Source: Streptococcus panodentis (GTDB lineage Bacteria; Bacillota; Bacilli; Lactobacillales; Streptococcaceae). Taken from it: DNA of 64,000 bases. A program made the translations under genes and the position numbers. The stretch is from assembly GCF_017884005.1 (NCBI RefSeq), contig NZ_QFAY01000008.1:34050-98049 (forward strand), written 5' to 3'. The notes under the pieces are model-generated. The model was not told the DNA's origin and searched no databases. It saw only the letters and a program-made list of their open reading frames with translations. Positions 1 to 8,525 of the stretch are shown here, piece after piece. How positions within the stretch are numbered: position 1 is the stretch's first letter; each line of letters begins with the position of its first letter.

Positions 1-205
1 GCTTGATATAGTCAATCAGGCTTTCAACAGACATGCCGGCTGTTTTAAAAAGGCGGACAAACTCCAGCACCTCGATCTCGTGCTGGCTGAAATCCCGGAT
101 TCCTGCAGCATTTCGCGTCACCGGCGGAATCAGTCCAATCCGCTCATAATAGCGAATCGTGTCCGCACTGATACCGGTTCGTTCACTTACTTTTTTTATG
201 TTCAT
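1..205 (-). CDS. MerR-family transcriptional regulator, N-terminal part (cut by window edge)
   Basis: The visible 68 residues start MNIKKVSERTGISADTIRYY and contain the MerR winged-helix DNA-binding head, including the typical YYERIGLIPP turn and the R-N-x-x-G-I-R-D-F recognition wing. MerR-family proteins bind the spacer of sigma-70 promoters and twist it when an effector is bound. The effector-binding C-terminus lies outside the window, so the signal cannot be named. The ATG at 203-205 follows an AGGAGG-like ribosome site. It is immediately downstream of a decayed SDR oxidoreductase on the same strand, and regulator plus oxidoreductase is a common pairing in this family. I am confident of the family, not of the target. 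Confidence 0.9.
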   Translation of the reverse strand, partial: MNIKKVSERTGISADTIRYYERIGLIPPVTRNAAGIRDFSQHEIEVLEFVRLFKTAGMSVESLIDYIK

Positions 206-214
206 CTTTTCCTC

Positions 215-614
215 CTATTTTTCTGGCTGCAGCGGTCCGTAAAAATACGAAGCTGTCGCGACGCCATCGATCAAAAAGGTAGAGTCCATTATACATGGGC
301 CGCGCTCGCCAAGCAGCAGTTCCGCCAGATTGGCAATTTCGTCTGTCGTTCCCGGACGTCCTGCGGGCGACTCTGCAAATATATTTTTATAAAAAATCTC
401 CGCGAATGCCGCTCAACTCATCAACAGCCAGCGGCGTAACGACAATGCCCGGTGCAATGTCATTGATCCGAGCTCCTATTTTGCCTCATTCAACCGCCTC
501 ATACATGGTCCGCTTTTCATTGGCGCGCTTAGCCGGCTGATATGCGTGGAGACTATTTTCAATCTTATCAATATGCAGAAAATCCAAGCCCAGCAATTCA
601 TCTGCCGGTGTCAT
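215..614 (-). pseudogene. SDR-family oxidoreductase remnant
   Basis: Reading the minus strand from the ATG at 612-614 (GGAGG just upstream) gives the end of a classical short-chain dehydrogenase: a YQPAKRANEKRTMYEAVE stretch, then after a stop and frame change INDIAPGIVVTPLA, then SPAGRPGTTDEIANLAELL and a final DSTFLIDGV. These are the Pro-Gly motif and the C-terminal substrate loop of SDR proteins. The Rossmann nucleotide-binding N-terminus is missing, the coding length is not a multiple of three, and at least two in-frame stops are present. I infer a nonfunctional deletion remnant. The neighbouring MerR gene may once have controlled it. Confidence 0.8.
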
Positions 615-840
615 CTGGACCTCCTTTGTTGCAATCTGTATAAATCCATTATAAACCTTGGAGTGGACTCCAAGTCAAGCCCTTTTAGAAAAAAATCGTC
701 TGCAAAATAAAGGAGCGGGAAAGAACGCCAAATAAAAGAGTTCGTCTTCCCACCCCTCACAGTTGATTCAGTCATCTTTGATGCTTCATACTCTTCGAAA
801 ATCCCTTCAAACCACGTCGCTTCTCAGAATGAGAGAAATG

Positions 841-1659
841 CTAAAACAAGCAGCTGTCCAGCAATTCTCTGTTGCGCAGCTGCTGGAGCCAAACCTGCGG
901 AATAGCCTCCAGACCGTAGATAAGACCGGCTAAGCCGCCGGTCACAGAGGCTACCGTGTCGGTATCATCGCCCAGATTGACCGCTTTCAGGACTGCTTCC
1001 GAGTAAGCCGTAGTCTGCAGCAGGCACCAAAGAGCCGCCTCTAGAGTGTCCACTACATAGCCGCTGGAGCGAATAGCAGTCTGCGGCAGCCGGGCCAGCT
1101 CTTTTAAGCGGCTGAAAGCCGAACTGACTTGCAGACCAGTCAAAATTTGGGGCAAGTGCCGACCAGCCAGCAGCTGTCTGGCAATGTCTATATAAATCTG
1201 GCAGGCTTCTATCGAAAGAGCATGGGCATGGGTAATGCTGGAAACCGCCTGAATGTCAGCCCTATCAGCTGCTGTAAATGCCAAGGGCAGGATTCGCATC
1301 AGAGAGCCGTTGCCGTTGGAAAACACATCAGACAGGCCGTAGCCTAGCATCAGAGCCTGACGAGTTGCATGGCCCACATCAAAGGTCTGGCCATCTGCTG
1401 TATAGGCCCCCTCAAACAGCCAGCTCCTGAAACGCCGCTGCATGTCCGCTGGGTCAATGACTCCTCGATCCCTGATAGATGCACAGGTCGCTAGGACAAG
1501 ACTGGTATCATCCGACCAAGTGCCAGCCGGCTGCTGGTGGCTGCCGTAGCCAACCATAGCGTCCGCCGTAAAACTGCCTCGCTCCCGAAACTCATAAGGC
1601 ACCCCCAGAGCATCTGCCACAGCCAGGCCATAAACCGCTGCTTTTAAATATTGATTCAT
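841..1659 (-). CDS. ADP-ribosylglycohydrolase family protein
   Basis: The predicted protein has 272 residues and is related to DraG/ARH enzymes, which remove ADP-ribose from proteins or small molecules using two Mg ions. The metal-binding motifs are visible: GTWSDDTSLVLA near the N-terminal third and NLGDDTDTVASVTGGLAG near the C-terminus, with the GNGSLMRILPLA motif between them. The start is taken as the second of two adjacent ATGs (1657-1659) because GGAGG lies 6 nt upstream; longer frames have no ribosome site. No toxin (DarT-like ADP-ribosyltransferase) is seen beside it, so the substrate is unknown. It stands alone, followed by BOX-like repeats. Confidence 0.88.
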   Translation of the reverse strand: MNQYLKAAVYGLAVADALGVPYEFRERGSFTADAMVGYGSHQQPAGTWSDDTSLVLATCASIRDRGVIDPADMQRRFRSWLFEGAYTADGQTFDVGHATRQALMLGYGLSDVFSNGNGSLMRILPLAFTAADRADIQAVSSITHAHALSIEACQIYIDIARQLLAGRHLPQILTGLQVSSAFSRLKELARLPQTAIRSSGYVVDTLEAALWCLLQTTAYSEAVLKAVNLGDDTDTVASVTGGLAGLIYGLEAIPQVWLQQLRNRELLDSCLF

Positions 1660-1892
1660 CATACGCCTCCCTCGTTTTACAGTCTTGTTCGGAAAGAGAT
1701 GACGATTCTTCTTTTGACTTACCTTAGCCGTGAGGCGCAAAAGGCAGAATCTGCTGCTCTTTCTATTGAAACCCGCACATCGTTCGCTTCGGCCCGCTCT
1801 ACCAGTCCGCCATCACTTGAGAAAAAAGATGGAAAGCCAGAATAGAATGAATAAAAAACGAACAGAGTTGAGTTTTTCCCTTTCGCAATGAA

Positions 1893-2282
1893 TATCGTCT
1901 TTTAGTTTGCTTTTAATAGTAGGTAACAAGCCGCAGGCTGTAGTGGGGTACGGCTGATGCAAGCTTCGCTTGCCTTATCCACAACCTTTCTACCCCACTA
2001 TCTTGTTTCTAGGTTCGGGCTGAGGGTGGGACGAAAGTCCTTCAGTCTCACTTTGTTTTGGTAAAAAACTTTTGACGCGGTAGCTGATTGCTCAAAGCAC
2101 TGCTTTGAGGTTATGGATGAAATATCCGTTAGGATGTGTCAAGACTGTTCGTCTTTTAGACTCCAAAAAGCTCCTGCATTGAGGAAAACTCTGTTTTCCT
2201 CATCCCCAACCTCTCACAGTCCCCCGGACTGTTAAAGCAAGGCGAGCTAACGACGTCTTAAAAGATAAACGAAATGACGATA
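1893..2282. repeat. BOX-like composite intergenic repeat
   Basis: This block begins with TATCGTCTTTTAGTTTGCTT and ends with a module reading AAAAGATAAACGAAATGACG. The two ends form an imperfect inverted repeat. The same end modules recur at 2579-2747, 8171-8281, 10691-10797, 14653-14944 and near 46.8 kb. Between the ends are interchangeable hairpin modules such as a CCGGGGG palindrome. The organisation (terminal A and C modules with a variable middle) matches the BOX elements known in streptococci, although the sequence is diverged. I see no gene in 1740-2797. Confidence 0.7.
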
Positions 2283-2472
2283 ATAGAGCCAATTGCTTGC
2301 AGGCCACTGCTTAAGGTAAGGCATCAAAAAGACAGCCGGTCTCCGAACAAGTCTATTATACCATGTTCTGCTCAAGAACCAGCAGGCGAACCATCTCTCT
2401 ATGTTCTGCTCAACGAAAATCAAAAAGCACACTGGAAAGCCAGCTGGAGACTGTACCGGCCTCAAACCGATG

Positions 2473-2521
2473 GCGGTGGGACAGACGCCCATGATGGCTG
2501 CGACCTCACCCACAGAGGATC
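2473..2521. repeat. Dispersed short repeat (GGGACAGACxCCCATGATGGCTG family)
   Basis: This stretch of about 49 bp contains GGGACAGACGCCCATGATGG followed by a CTCACCCACAGAGG tract. Close copies are at 11591-11640 and 55247-55290. All three are intergenic and flanked by terminator-like sequence. I have no function for it; it is annotated because it recurs. Confidence 0.6.
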
Positions 2522-2578
2522 TGTCTTTTGAAAGATCCCATATCAGACCCGCCATCTTCATTTTTCAAAAAGCTTGAG

Positions 2579-2747
2579 TATAGTCTTTCAGTTTGCTTTT
2601 AGCAGTGAAACTGTCTGGGGGACAGTTTCAGCCTATCATTTTGAAATAAGAAAATGATAGGTTGCGGATAAGAGACCGTGAGGAATTCTCAAAAGTAGGG
2701 CAAGGCGCGAGTTAACGACATCATAAAAGATAAACGAAATGATGATA
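2579..2747. repeat. BOX-like repeat with terminal inverted repeats
   Basis: The element of 169 bp starts TATAGTCTTTCAGTTTGCTT and ends with the GATAAACGAAATGATGATA module; the ends are imperfectly complementary. The right 87 bp are nearly identical to 8195-8281. The extra middle segment here holds the hairpin CTGTCTGGGGGACAG and a second stem, ATCATTTT...AAAATGAT. That modular difference between copies is what BOX A/B/C elements show. Confidence 0.7.
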
Positions 2748-2755
2748 AAATATGG

Positions 2756-2784
2756 CAAGGCCGAGACATCTTATCCCGGCCTTG
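2756..2784 (-). terminator. Terminator-like hairpin downstream of aguA
   Basis: CAAGGCCG at 2756-2763 pairs with CGGCCTTG at 2777-2784. Read on the minus strand, the stem is followed by an AT-rich tract (CCATATTTTAT) 12 nt after the aguA stop codon. It would end the agu transcript. Confidence 0.55.
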
Positions 2785-2797
2785 TCCCGAAGGAGCT

Positions 2798-3907
2798 TTA
2801 AACCGCTGGCTGCTGCTGGGTAATACAGTGGATATTGCCGCCGCCGTATGCAATTTCAGCCGTCTGCACGCCGACAATCTTTCTGTCAGGAAACATGGCC
2901 TGAACCTGCTCCACAGCCAGAGCATCATGCTCATCACCATACTGAGGCAGAATAACAGCCCCGTTGACAATCAGAAAATTAAGATAGGAAGCAATGGCGA
3001 TTTCTCCCTCTTCCCGAGGAATGCTGCCCTCGGCGTAATCAATGCTGTCTGCTGCCCTGAGATAGCAAGGCTCCTTGGTCACACAGAGCTTATGAACTTT
3101 CAGCCGACGCCCCTTGGCATCCGTCTGCTCTGTCAGAAAATGATAGGCAGCCTGAGCTTCCTTGTAGAAAGGATGGCTCCTGTCTTCTGTATAAATGCAG
3201 GCGGCTTCTCCCGGCCGAACAAAACAGGCAACATCGTCAATATGCCCATTGGTCTCATAAGGGTCAATACCGTCCTTGACCCAGATGACCTTTTCAGCAT
3301 TGAGATAATCTTTGAGCTTTTCCTCAATCTCTGCCTTAGACAAATGCGGATTGCGGCTGGGGTGCAGGAGACACATCTCCGTCACCAGAACCGTTCCTTC
3401 TCCATCCACATGGATAGATCCGCCTTCCAGCACGAAATCCGCCGTCTTGTAAGAGTCCACGCCCTCGATTTCGCAGACCTTGCGGGCAACCAGCGCATCC
3501 TGATCCCAAGGGAAATACAGCCCGTCAGCCAAACCGCCCCAAGCATTGAATTCCCAATCTACTGCCCGGAGATCCCCCTGATCATTGACCAGAAAAGTCG
3601 GCCCGCAGTCCCGAATCCAAGAGTCATCGCTGGTCATTTCAATAACGCGAATATTGTCTCTGCCCAGCGCTGCCACACGCGCCAGCGCATTTTCATACTG
3701 AGTAGGCGGCACACAGAGGGAGACTGGTTCAAACTCACTGATAGCCTGTGCTACTTGGAGAAAAGCCTGCTGGGCCGGTTTCGCTCCCAGACGCCAGTTG
3801 TCATTGCGCCAAGGCCAAAGCATCCAAATCTGCTCTTGCCTTTCAAATTCTCCCGGCATGCGGAATCCGTCTTGCTTAGGAGTAGAATCATTGATACGTT
3901 TTGCCAT
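2798..3907 (-). CDS. aguA: Agmatine deiminase AguA
   Basis: This 369-residue enzyme hydrolyses agmatine to N-carbamoylputrescine and ammonia, the first cytoplasmic step of the agmatine deiminase pathway, which yields ATP and alkali. Visible family features of the guanidine-modifying (pentein) fold are the RDCGPTF motif, FVLEGGSIHVDGEG, the catalytic-His segment ETNGHIDDVACF and the nucleophile Cys near residue 361 in YGGGNIHCITQQ. The length is normal. It lies 15 nt after aguD, so the two are cotranscribed. In other streptococci aguC (carbamate kinase) follows directly; here only a hairpin and BOX-like repeats follow. Confidence 0.97.
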   Translation of the reverse strand: MAKRINDSTPKQDGFRMPGEFERQEQIWMLWPWRNDNWRLGAKPAQQAFLQVAQAISEFEPVSLCVPPTQYENALARVAALGRDNIRVIEMTSDDSWIRDCGPTFLVNDQGDLRAVDWEFNAWGGLADGLYFPWDQDALVARKVCEIEGVDSYKTADFVLEGGSIHVDGEGTVLVTEMCLLHPSRNPHLSKAEIEEKLKDYLNAEKVIWVKDGIDPYETNGHIDDVACFVRPGEAACIYTEDRSHPFYKEAQAAYHFLTEQTDAKGRRLKVHKLCVTKEPCYLRAADSIDYAEGSIPREEGEIAIASYLNFLIVNGAVILPQYGDEHDALAVEQVQAMFPDRKIVGVQTAEIAYGGGNIHCITQQQPAV

Positions 3908-3922
3908 TTTTTGACCTCATTT

Positions 3923-5281
3923 CTAATCTTTGATTTTTTTGACCAGGATAATCAGCTCGCCAAGGCCAATAAAGATAAGGGAGCCAATCGTAATCGGAAG
4001 CTTGGCTGTCAGTGTCTCAGCATCAAATGCCAGCGGCAGAGCGGTGAAAATCAGAGAGATGACAATCAGAATCATAGGCAGGATGACCATTAATTTCAGA
4101 AAGCCATCTTTCCCGCCGACCTTAAAAGGCCGCGGTGTGTCAGGATCTATCTTTCTCAGCCTGTAAAAGGCCGGAAAAACCGGAACATAAGACAGGAGAA
4201 ACATGACCAGATTGAGGGAGAAGAAAGCCCAAAACAAGTCCTGATTCGGCAGAATAGGAGCCAGCACCACCACCAGACTGGCTACCAGACCATTGGCTAC
4301 AGCAGCCCCTACCGGCATATCCTTGCTCTTGCTCCTCCTAGCAAAAAATTTAGGCATATCGCCGTTTTCGGCCGCATAAGAAGCCGTGTTATTGACGCCC
4401 AGCGACCAGGAAATCATATTGCCAAAGAGAGTCAGCAGGAAGAGAAAGGCCATAGCAATGATAAACCATCCGGTACCAGTCCCCGTCAGCAGTTTAAAGC
4501 TGTCCATCATGCCGCTGCTGGTTGAAATCTTATGGACCGGTATGGCCACGCCAATCCCAAAGGCTGAAAAGATATAGATAGCTGCAATCACCAGTCCTGC
4601 TGCAATAATCGACTGAGGAATCTGCTTCTTGGGATTTTCCATGTCACCGGCAAAGGTGCAGATGACCTCAAAGCCCAGCAAGTTGAAGATAATGACCGAG
4701 ACATAGGACAGGCTGTTCAAGTCAAAGCTGGGCAGCAGCGAAGAGAAGCTCATATCATTAGCCATGCCTTTAGTGAAGGCAACATAAAGACCCAGACCGC
4801 CGACCAGAAGAGCCAGCAGCATCTTAATGACCGCCGCTCCATTGAGAATCCAAATGCTGTCGCTGACCGGATAAAAACTAATCCAAATAATCAGCCAAAT
4901 AAAGACTAACTCAATGGCAATGCCAGCCCAAGGGGCCAATTTGAAGCCTGTGATGGTCTCCATCAGGCCCGGCGTCATGACCGCCAGCGAAGCCAGCCAG
5001 AGCGGAAAATTAATCCAGTAATACCAAGATACCCGAGCTCCCCAACGGTGGCCAAAGGCCTTGGTCACCCAGTCGTAAATCCCTCCATCTCCGATGTAGG
5101 CAGTTCCTAGCTCTGAAGAAATCAGCCCATAGGGAAGCAGAAAAGCCAGCAGGAGAAACAGCCACCAGAAAAACTGGGAATTGCCAATGGCCGCAACCGG
5201 CGCGGCGGCTTCTGCCACAAATACTACACAGATAACGGACAGCACCGCACTGAACAAACTAAATTTTTTCTTTCCTTCCAT
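3923..5281 (-). CDS. aguD: Agmatine:putrescine antiporter AguD
   Basis: This 452-residue APC-superfamily membrane protein has about twelve hydrophobic segments and the typical first-helix signature AAAPVAAIGNSQFFWWLFLL. It exchanges external agmatine for the putrescine made in the cytoplasm. The assignment to agmatine rather than another amine rests on its position between aguB and aguA. The start ATG at 5279-5281 is preceded by a GGGGAAG ribosome site. It is separated from aguB by 562 nt containing a five-unit tandem repeat, which is far more than the short spacing usual in agu operons. Confidence 0.92.
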   Translation of the reverse strand: MEGKKKFSLFSAVLSVICVVFVAEAAAPVAAIGNSQFFWWLFLLLAFLLPYGLISSELGTAYIGDGGIYDWVTKAFGHRWGARVSWYYWINFPLWLASLAVMTPGLMETITGFKLAPWAGIAIELVFIWLIIWISFYPVSDSIWILNGAAVIKMLLALLVGGLGLYVAFTKGMANDMSFSSLLPSFDLNSLSYVSVIIFNLLGFEVICTFAGDMENPKKQIPQSIIAAGLVIAAIYIFSAFGIGVAIPVHKISTSSGMMDSFKLLTGTGTGWFIIAMAFLFLLTLFGNMISWSLGVNNTASYAAENGDMPKFFARRSKSKDMPVGAAVANGLVASLVVVLAPILPNQDLFWAFFSLNLVMFLLSYVPVFPAFYRLRKIDPDTPRPFKVGGKDGFLKLMVILPMILIVISLIFTALPLAFDAETLTAKLPITIGSLIFIGLGELIILVKKIKD

Positions 5282-5390
5282 GATCTTCCCCTTTCTGAAG
5301 ATAGGCGGACCTTAGCGGGCCCAGTCTGACGAAAGCCCGCTCCTTTCACTGCTAACCCTGTCTTGCTCCAACAATCTGAGGGAGTGAAAA

Positions 5391-5637
5391 GGTCCGGGGG
5401 ACCTTTTCAGCCCGAGCCTAAAAACAAGAAAGCGAGGCAGGTCTGGGGGACCTTTTCAGCCCGAGCCTAAAAACAAGAAAGCGAGGCAGGTCCGGGGGAC
5501 CTTTTCAGCCCGAGCCTAGAAACAAGAAAGCGAGGCAGGTCCGGGGGACCTTTTCAGCCCGAGCCTAAAAACAAGAAAGCGAGGCAGGTCCGGGGGACCT
5601 TTGCAGAATGAGCCCGGAAACCCGGAAGCGAGGCAGG
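5391..5637. repeat. Tandem repeat, 49-bp unit, five copies, inside the agu operon
   Basis: The unit runs from GGTCCGGGGGACC (a perfect hairpin) through CTTTTCAGCCCGAGCC to AAGCGAGGCA. CCTTTTCAG recurs at 5402, 5451, 5500 and 5549, and a diverged form is at 5598, an exact 49-bp period. The same module occurs singly, inverted, near 46660-46705 in another BOX-like element, so this looks like an amplified internal module of a BOX-type repeat. The rest of 5282-5843 holds more BOX-like sequence and no gene. Confidence 0.93.
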
Positions 5638-5843
5638 GAAACTGCAGATAGAGCAAATGCAGATTGCATCAAAAGCCTAGTTCATACTCTTTGAGAATCA
5701 GAGAGAGCAGGACAGACGCATTCAGCTGCCTCAATGCAGTGCTTTTGCTTGCTGCCTTACGGAAGTCTATCCGCAGCCCCAAAGCCTCCACTGGCATTTT
5801 TGAGCATCTCACTTCCAGCACTGACTGCGATTTTTATTGAATC

Positions 5844-6857
5844 TCAGTTCAAAAAGGCTTCCAAATCCGCTTTTGCTGCTGCCTGCTTGGCCAGATCATA
5901 AGGATGCTTAGCCGCATAATCTCTCAAAAGATAGACCAGCAGCCCCCGAATAGAGGTCAGCCGGTTTTCTGCTTCATCAAAGCAGATAGAGCGAGGCCCG
6001 TCAATGACTTCGTCAGTCACTTCTTCATTGCGGGTCGCCGGCAGACAGTGCATAAATTTGCAATCACGGCCAGCCTTGTCCAGCATCTGGCTGTCCACTT
6101 GGTATTTAGGATAAAAAATCCCCATTCGTTCTTCTTCCGACAGCTCCGCTTCATAGAGGCCATACCAAACATCAGTATAGAGGAAGTCTGCTCCGACAAT
6201 CGCTTCCTCATCATCCGTCACAGTGTAGCTGCCGCCGGACACTTGACAAATAGCCTCCAATTTTGCTTTGTGCATATCATTGAGCTGGAAACCTTCCGGG
6301 CCATAGTGAACAAATTCCATCCCTATTTTGGCCGCAATCAGACCGAGAGAAAAACAGACCTGAGTCGCATCACCGACAAAGACAACCTTGCAGTCCTCCA
6401 GCTTCTTGCCCGCCGGCAGATGCTCTGCCATCGTGCAGAGATCTCCCAATTCCTGAGTTGGATGATTGTAGTCTGACATGCCATTGATGACCGGAATGGA
6501 CGCATACCGTGCCAAGTCCACCACGCTCTGATGCCGCTCTACCCGTGCCATGAGAATGTCATCCAAACGGGAAAGCACCGTCGCCGTATCTTCAATTGTT
6601 TCATGACCGCCCAGCTGAATCTGACCAGGTGCCAGATACTGAGCATGCCCGCCCAGCTGGGTCATGGCTGTTTCAAAGGAAACCCGGGTCCGGGTTGAAG
6701 ACTGCTGAAAGATCATCCCCAAAGTTTTATCTTTCAGCAAGGGCGGATAATAACCGTTTTTGATGCAGGCCTTGATTTTCAAGGATAAATCAACCAAATG
6801 AAGCAATTCTTCCTTGGAAAAATCTTCCGTTGTGATATAGTCTAATTTTTCACTCAT
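5844..6857 (-). CDS. aguB: Putrescine carbamoyltransferase AguB
   Basis: The 337-residue transcarbamylase phosphorolyses N-carbamoylputrescine to putrescine and carbamoyl phosphate. Carbamoyl-phosphate binding motifs are clear: [13 protein letters not shown] near residue 54, HPTQELGDL near residue 131 and [15 protein letters not shown] near residue 270. It belongs to the ornithine/putrescine transcarbamylase group; I assign the putrescine enzyme from the adjacent aguD, aguA and aguR and from the long helical C-terminus typical of that subgroup. GGAGGGC lies just before the start. Its product needs carbamate kinase for ATP formation, and that gene is not next to it. Confidence 0.95.
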   Translation of the reverse strand: MSEKLDYITTEDFSKEELLHLVDLSLKIKACIKNGYYPPLLKDKTLGMIFQQSSTRTRVSFETAMTQLGGHAQYLAPGQIQLGGHETIEDTATVLSRLDDILMARVERHQSVVDLARYASIPVINGMSDYNHPTQELGDLCTMAEHLPAGKKLEDCKVVFVGDATQVCFSLGLIAAKIGMEFVHYGPEGFQLNDMHKAKLEAICQVSGGSYTVTDDEEAIVGADFLYTDVWYGLYEAELSEEERMGIFYPKYQVDSQMLDKAGRDCKFMHCLPATRNEEVTDEVIDGPRSICFDEAENRLTSIRGLLVYLLRDYAAKHPYDLAKQAAAKADLEAFLN

Positions 6858-6929
6858 AGCTGAGCCCTCCTGAATGTTTTATAAGACTATCATAGCGATT
6901 TTAGCAAAAGTTGACTATCAACCCCGGGA

Positions 6930-7057
6930 TGTAAACGCAAACGGCCGGGTTTAGGGAGCTAAACCCCTGTGAAATCAAGGATTTTCAAAAAATAAACCCA
7001 AGGTTTAGACCTTTGTTACAGCAGCGTCATCAAAAAGGTTTAGCAGAATGTTATAAT
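6930..7057. promoter_or_regulatory. aguB/aguR divergent control region: cre-like site and GGTTTAG repeats
   Basis: TGTAAACGCAAACG at 6930-6943 fits the catabolite-responsive (cre) consensus at all but two defined positions. A perfect inverted repeat follows: GGGTTTAG at 6947-6954 and CTAAACCC at 6959-6966. Half-site copies (TAAACCC at 6993-6999, GGTTTAG at 7002-7008 and 7037-7043) lie closer to aguR. An extended -10 element TGTTATAAT (7049-7057) precedes aguR. I infer CcpA repression of the operon and AguR binding at the GGTTTAG repeats. Confidence 0.6.
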
Positions 7058-7089
7058 ATTTGTATAGTCTTTTTACAAAGGAGGACATT

Positions 7090-8040
7090 ATGGACCCTGC
7101 CATTGTTTATATTTACAACACGCTGCTCCTTATTCTTTATTCTACTACCCTGGCTATCTCCTTGGTCAATTACTTCAAGGCAGATAACAAAAAAATGAAA
7201 GCTTTCTTTCTGATACTCTCCCTTTATTTTGCTGTTTTCATTCTGGACAACTCTGTTATTTCCATGACTGAGCTGATTGCCAGCTTTGCTTCCGGCTATA
7301 ACCAGACTTTTCAGGGAACTTCCTTTATCAAAACCAGTATTTTTTTAGCCGGCAACTTCTGCCAGCTCTGGCTCTTCCATTTTATCAGCAAGAGCAAGAT
7401 TAAAGGCTGGGAATACCTGCTGCTGGCCGCTATATTCCTCTTTATGCTGCTTCCCATCGACCAAAGCTCCTCTTGGCGCACCTATCTTTATTACCTGCCC
7501 AATCAGCTCTGGCTAGGCTGCCTTGGCATCCGGGCTTGGCACCGTTCCAGACAAGAAGCAGTCAGTGCTGTCCGCAGGAAATACCTGAAAATCATCGGCA
7601 GCCTAACTTTCATCTTCAGCCTGCTCATACTTGCTGAAGACACCTTTATCATCTTTCATGTGGACAGCTACAGTCTGCTCCACAGTCACATTATCAACCG
7701 CAGTTTTTCAGAAAATATCTTCTCTATCAGTCTGAGCATGCTGGCTCTCCGCTACTTCCTAAAAGACTCTCCGCTCCTGTCCGGCTCGCCTCATTCCTTA
7801 AAAGACAGGGACTCCTCCTTTATGACCAGCTTCTTTCAGAATTACCGACTGACCGAGCGCGAACAGGAAATCTGCCAGCTGCTCCTTGCGCAAAAGCACA
7901 ATCAGGAAATCGCCGAAGAGCTCTACCTCTCCGTCGGAACGGTCAAAACGCATATCCATAATATCTACATCAAAACGGATGTCCGAAAAAGAGAAGAGCT
8001 TTTTTCCCTCTATCATCACTATCGGCAAGCCCATTCCTAA
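7090..8040 (+). CDS. aguR: LuxR-type membrane regulator AguR
   Basis: The 316-residue protein has about seven hydrophobic segments in its first 230 residues, then a LuxR helix-turn-helix: LTEREQEICQLLLAQKHNQE and SVGTVKTHIHNIYIKTDVRK. It matches the membrane-anchored AguR of oral streptococci, which activates agu transcription in response to agmatine. The start at 7090 is chosen because AAAGGAGG lies just upstream; an earlier ATG at 7060 falls inside the gap between the -10 element and the ribosome site. It is divergent from aguB. Confidence 0.92.
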   Translation: MDPAIVYIYNTLLLILYSTTLAISLVNYFKADNKKMKAFFLILSLYFAVFILDNSVISMTELIASFASGYNQTFQGTSFIKTSIFLAGNFCQLWLFHFISKSKIKGWEYLLLAAIFLFMLLPIDQSSSWRTYLYYLPNQLWLGCLGIRAWHRSRQEAVSAVRRKYLKIIGSLTFIFSLLILAEDTFIIFHVDSYSLLHSHIINRSFSENIFSISLSMLALRYFLKDSPLLSGSPHSLKDRDSSFMTSFFQNYRLTEREQEICQLLLAQKHNQEIAEELYLSVGTVKTHIHNIYIKTDVRKREELFSLYHHYRQAHS

Positions 8041-8170
8041 TAGGCTTTCGAAAAACCGGAATCTGCTCCTTTTCGCCAGCTCGCCTTTTGCTCCCCCAAA
8101 TGAAAATCCGCATTCAAAAAGAAAACGAGGCTGGGAAGCCCCCAGCTTCGTATACTTCTATCGTCTGATT

Positions 8171-8281
8171 TATAGTCTTTCAGTTTGCTTTTAGGTTGCG
8201 GATAAAAGACCGTGAGGAAGTCTCAAAAGTAGGGCAAGGCGCGAGTTAACGACATCATAAAAGATAAACGAAATGACGATA
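8171..8281. repeat. BOX-like repeat, short form
   Basis: TATAGTCTTTCAGTTTGCTT at the left end and AAACGAAATGACGATA at the right end match the 2579-2747 element, but the middle hairpin module is absent. The intergenic stretch 8041-8525 otherwise holds a GGCTGGGAAGCCCCCAGC hairpin (about 8131-8150) that can terminate aguR, and no gene. Confidence 0.7.
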
Positions 8282-8509
8282 CAAGACGCAGCGGCTGAAC
8301 AGGACAGGTGCCCGAAGCAGTTATCCGACCATCGGAACTGAAAAAGCTGTATTGATGACAAGTGAGACTGCAGGAAAAACCATAAAAAGAGGAGTTCATT
8401 TCCAAAAAAACGAATGCTGAAATCCAGAAAGCATGAGTTTCTGATTAAACATCTTTCACGCCTTTGTCCTGAGGTTTGAAGCACAGGTCTACGCTTGCCG
8501 CCCTTTTTG

Positions 8510-8518
8510 TGTTAAAAT
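8510..8518 (+). promoter_or_regulatory. Extended -10 promoter placing the hslO transcript start at its ATG
   Basis: TGTTAAAAT ends 7 nt before the hslO ATG at 8526. A start about seven bases after the -10 would fall at the ATG itself. There is no Shine-Dalgarno sequence before this ATG. This predicts a leaderless mRNA. Confidence 0.6.
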
Positions 8519-8525
8519 AATAGGT

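Noticed and set aside
2828..4093. Plus-strand frame of 421 codons opposite aguA
   Set aside because: Shadow of aguA and the start of aguD; no family features or ribosome site.
5391..5637. Regular repeat array resembling a CRISPR
   Set aside because: The whole 49-bp period is repeated; there are no unique spacers and no cas genes. It is a tandem repeat of a BOX-like module.
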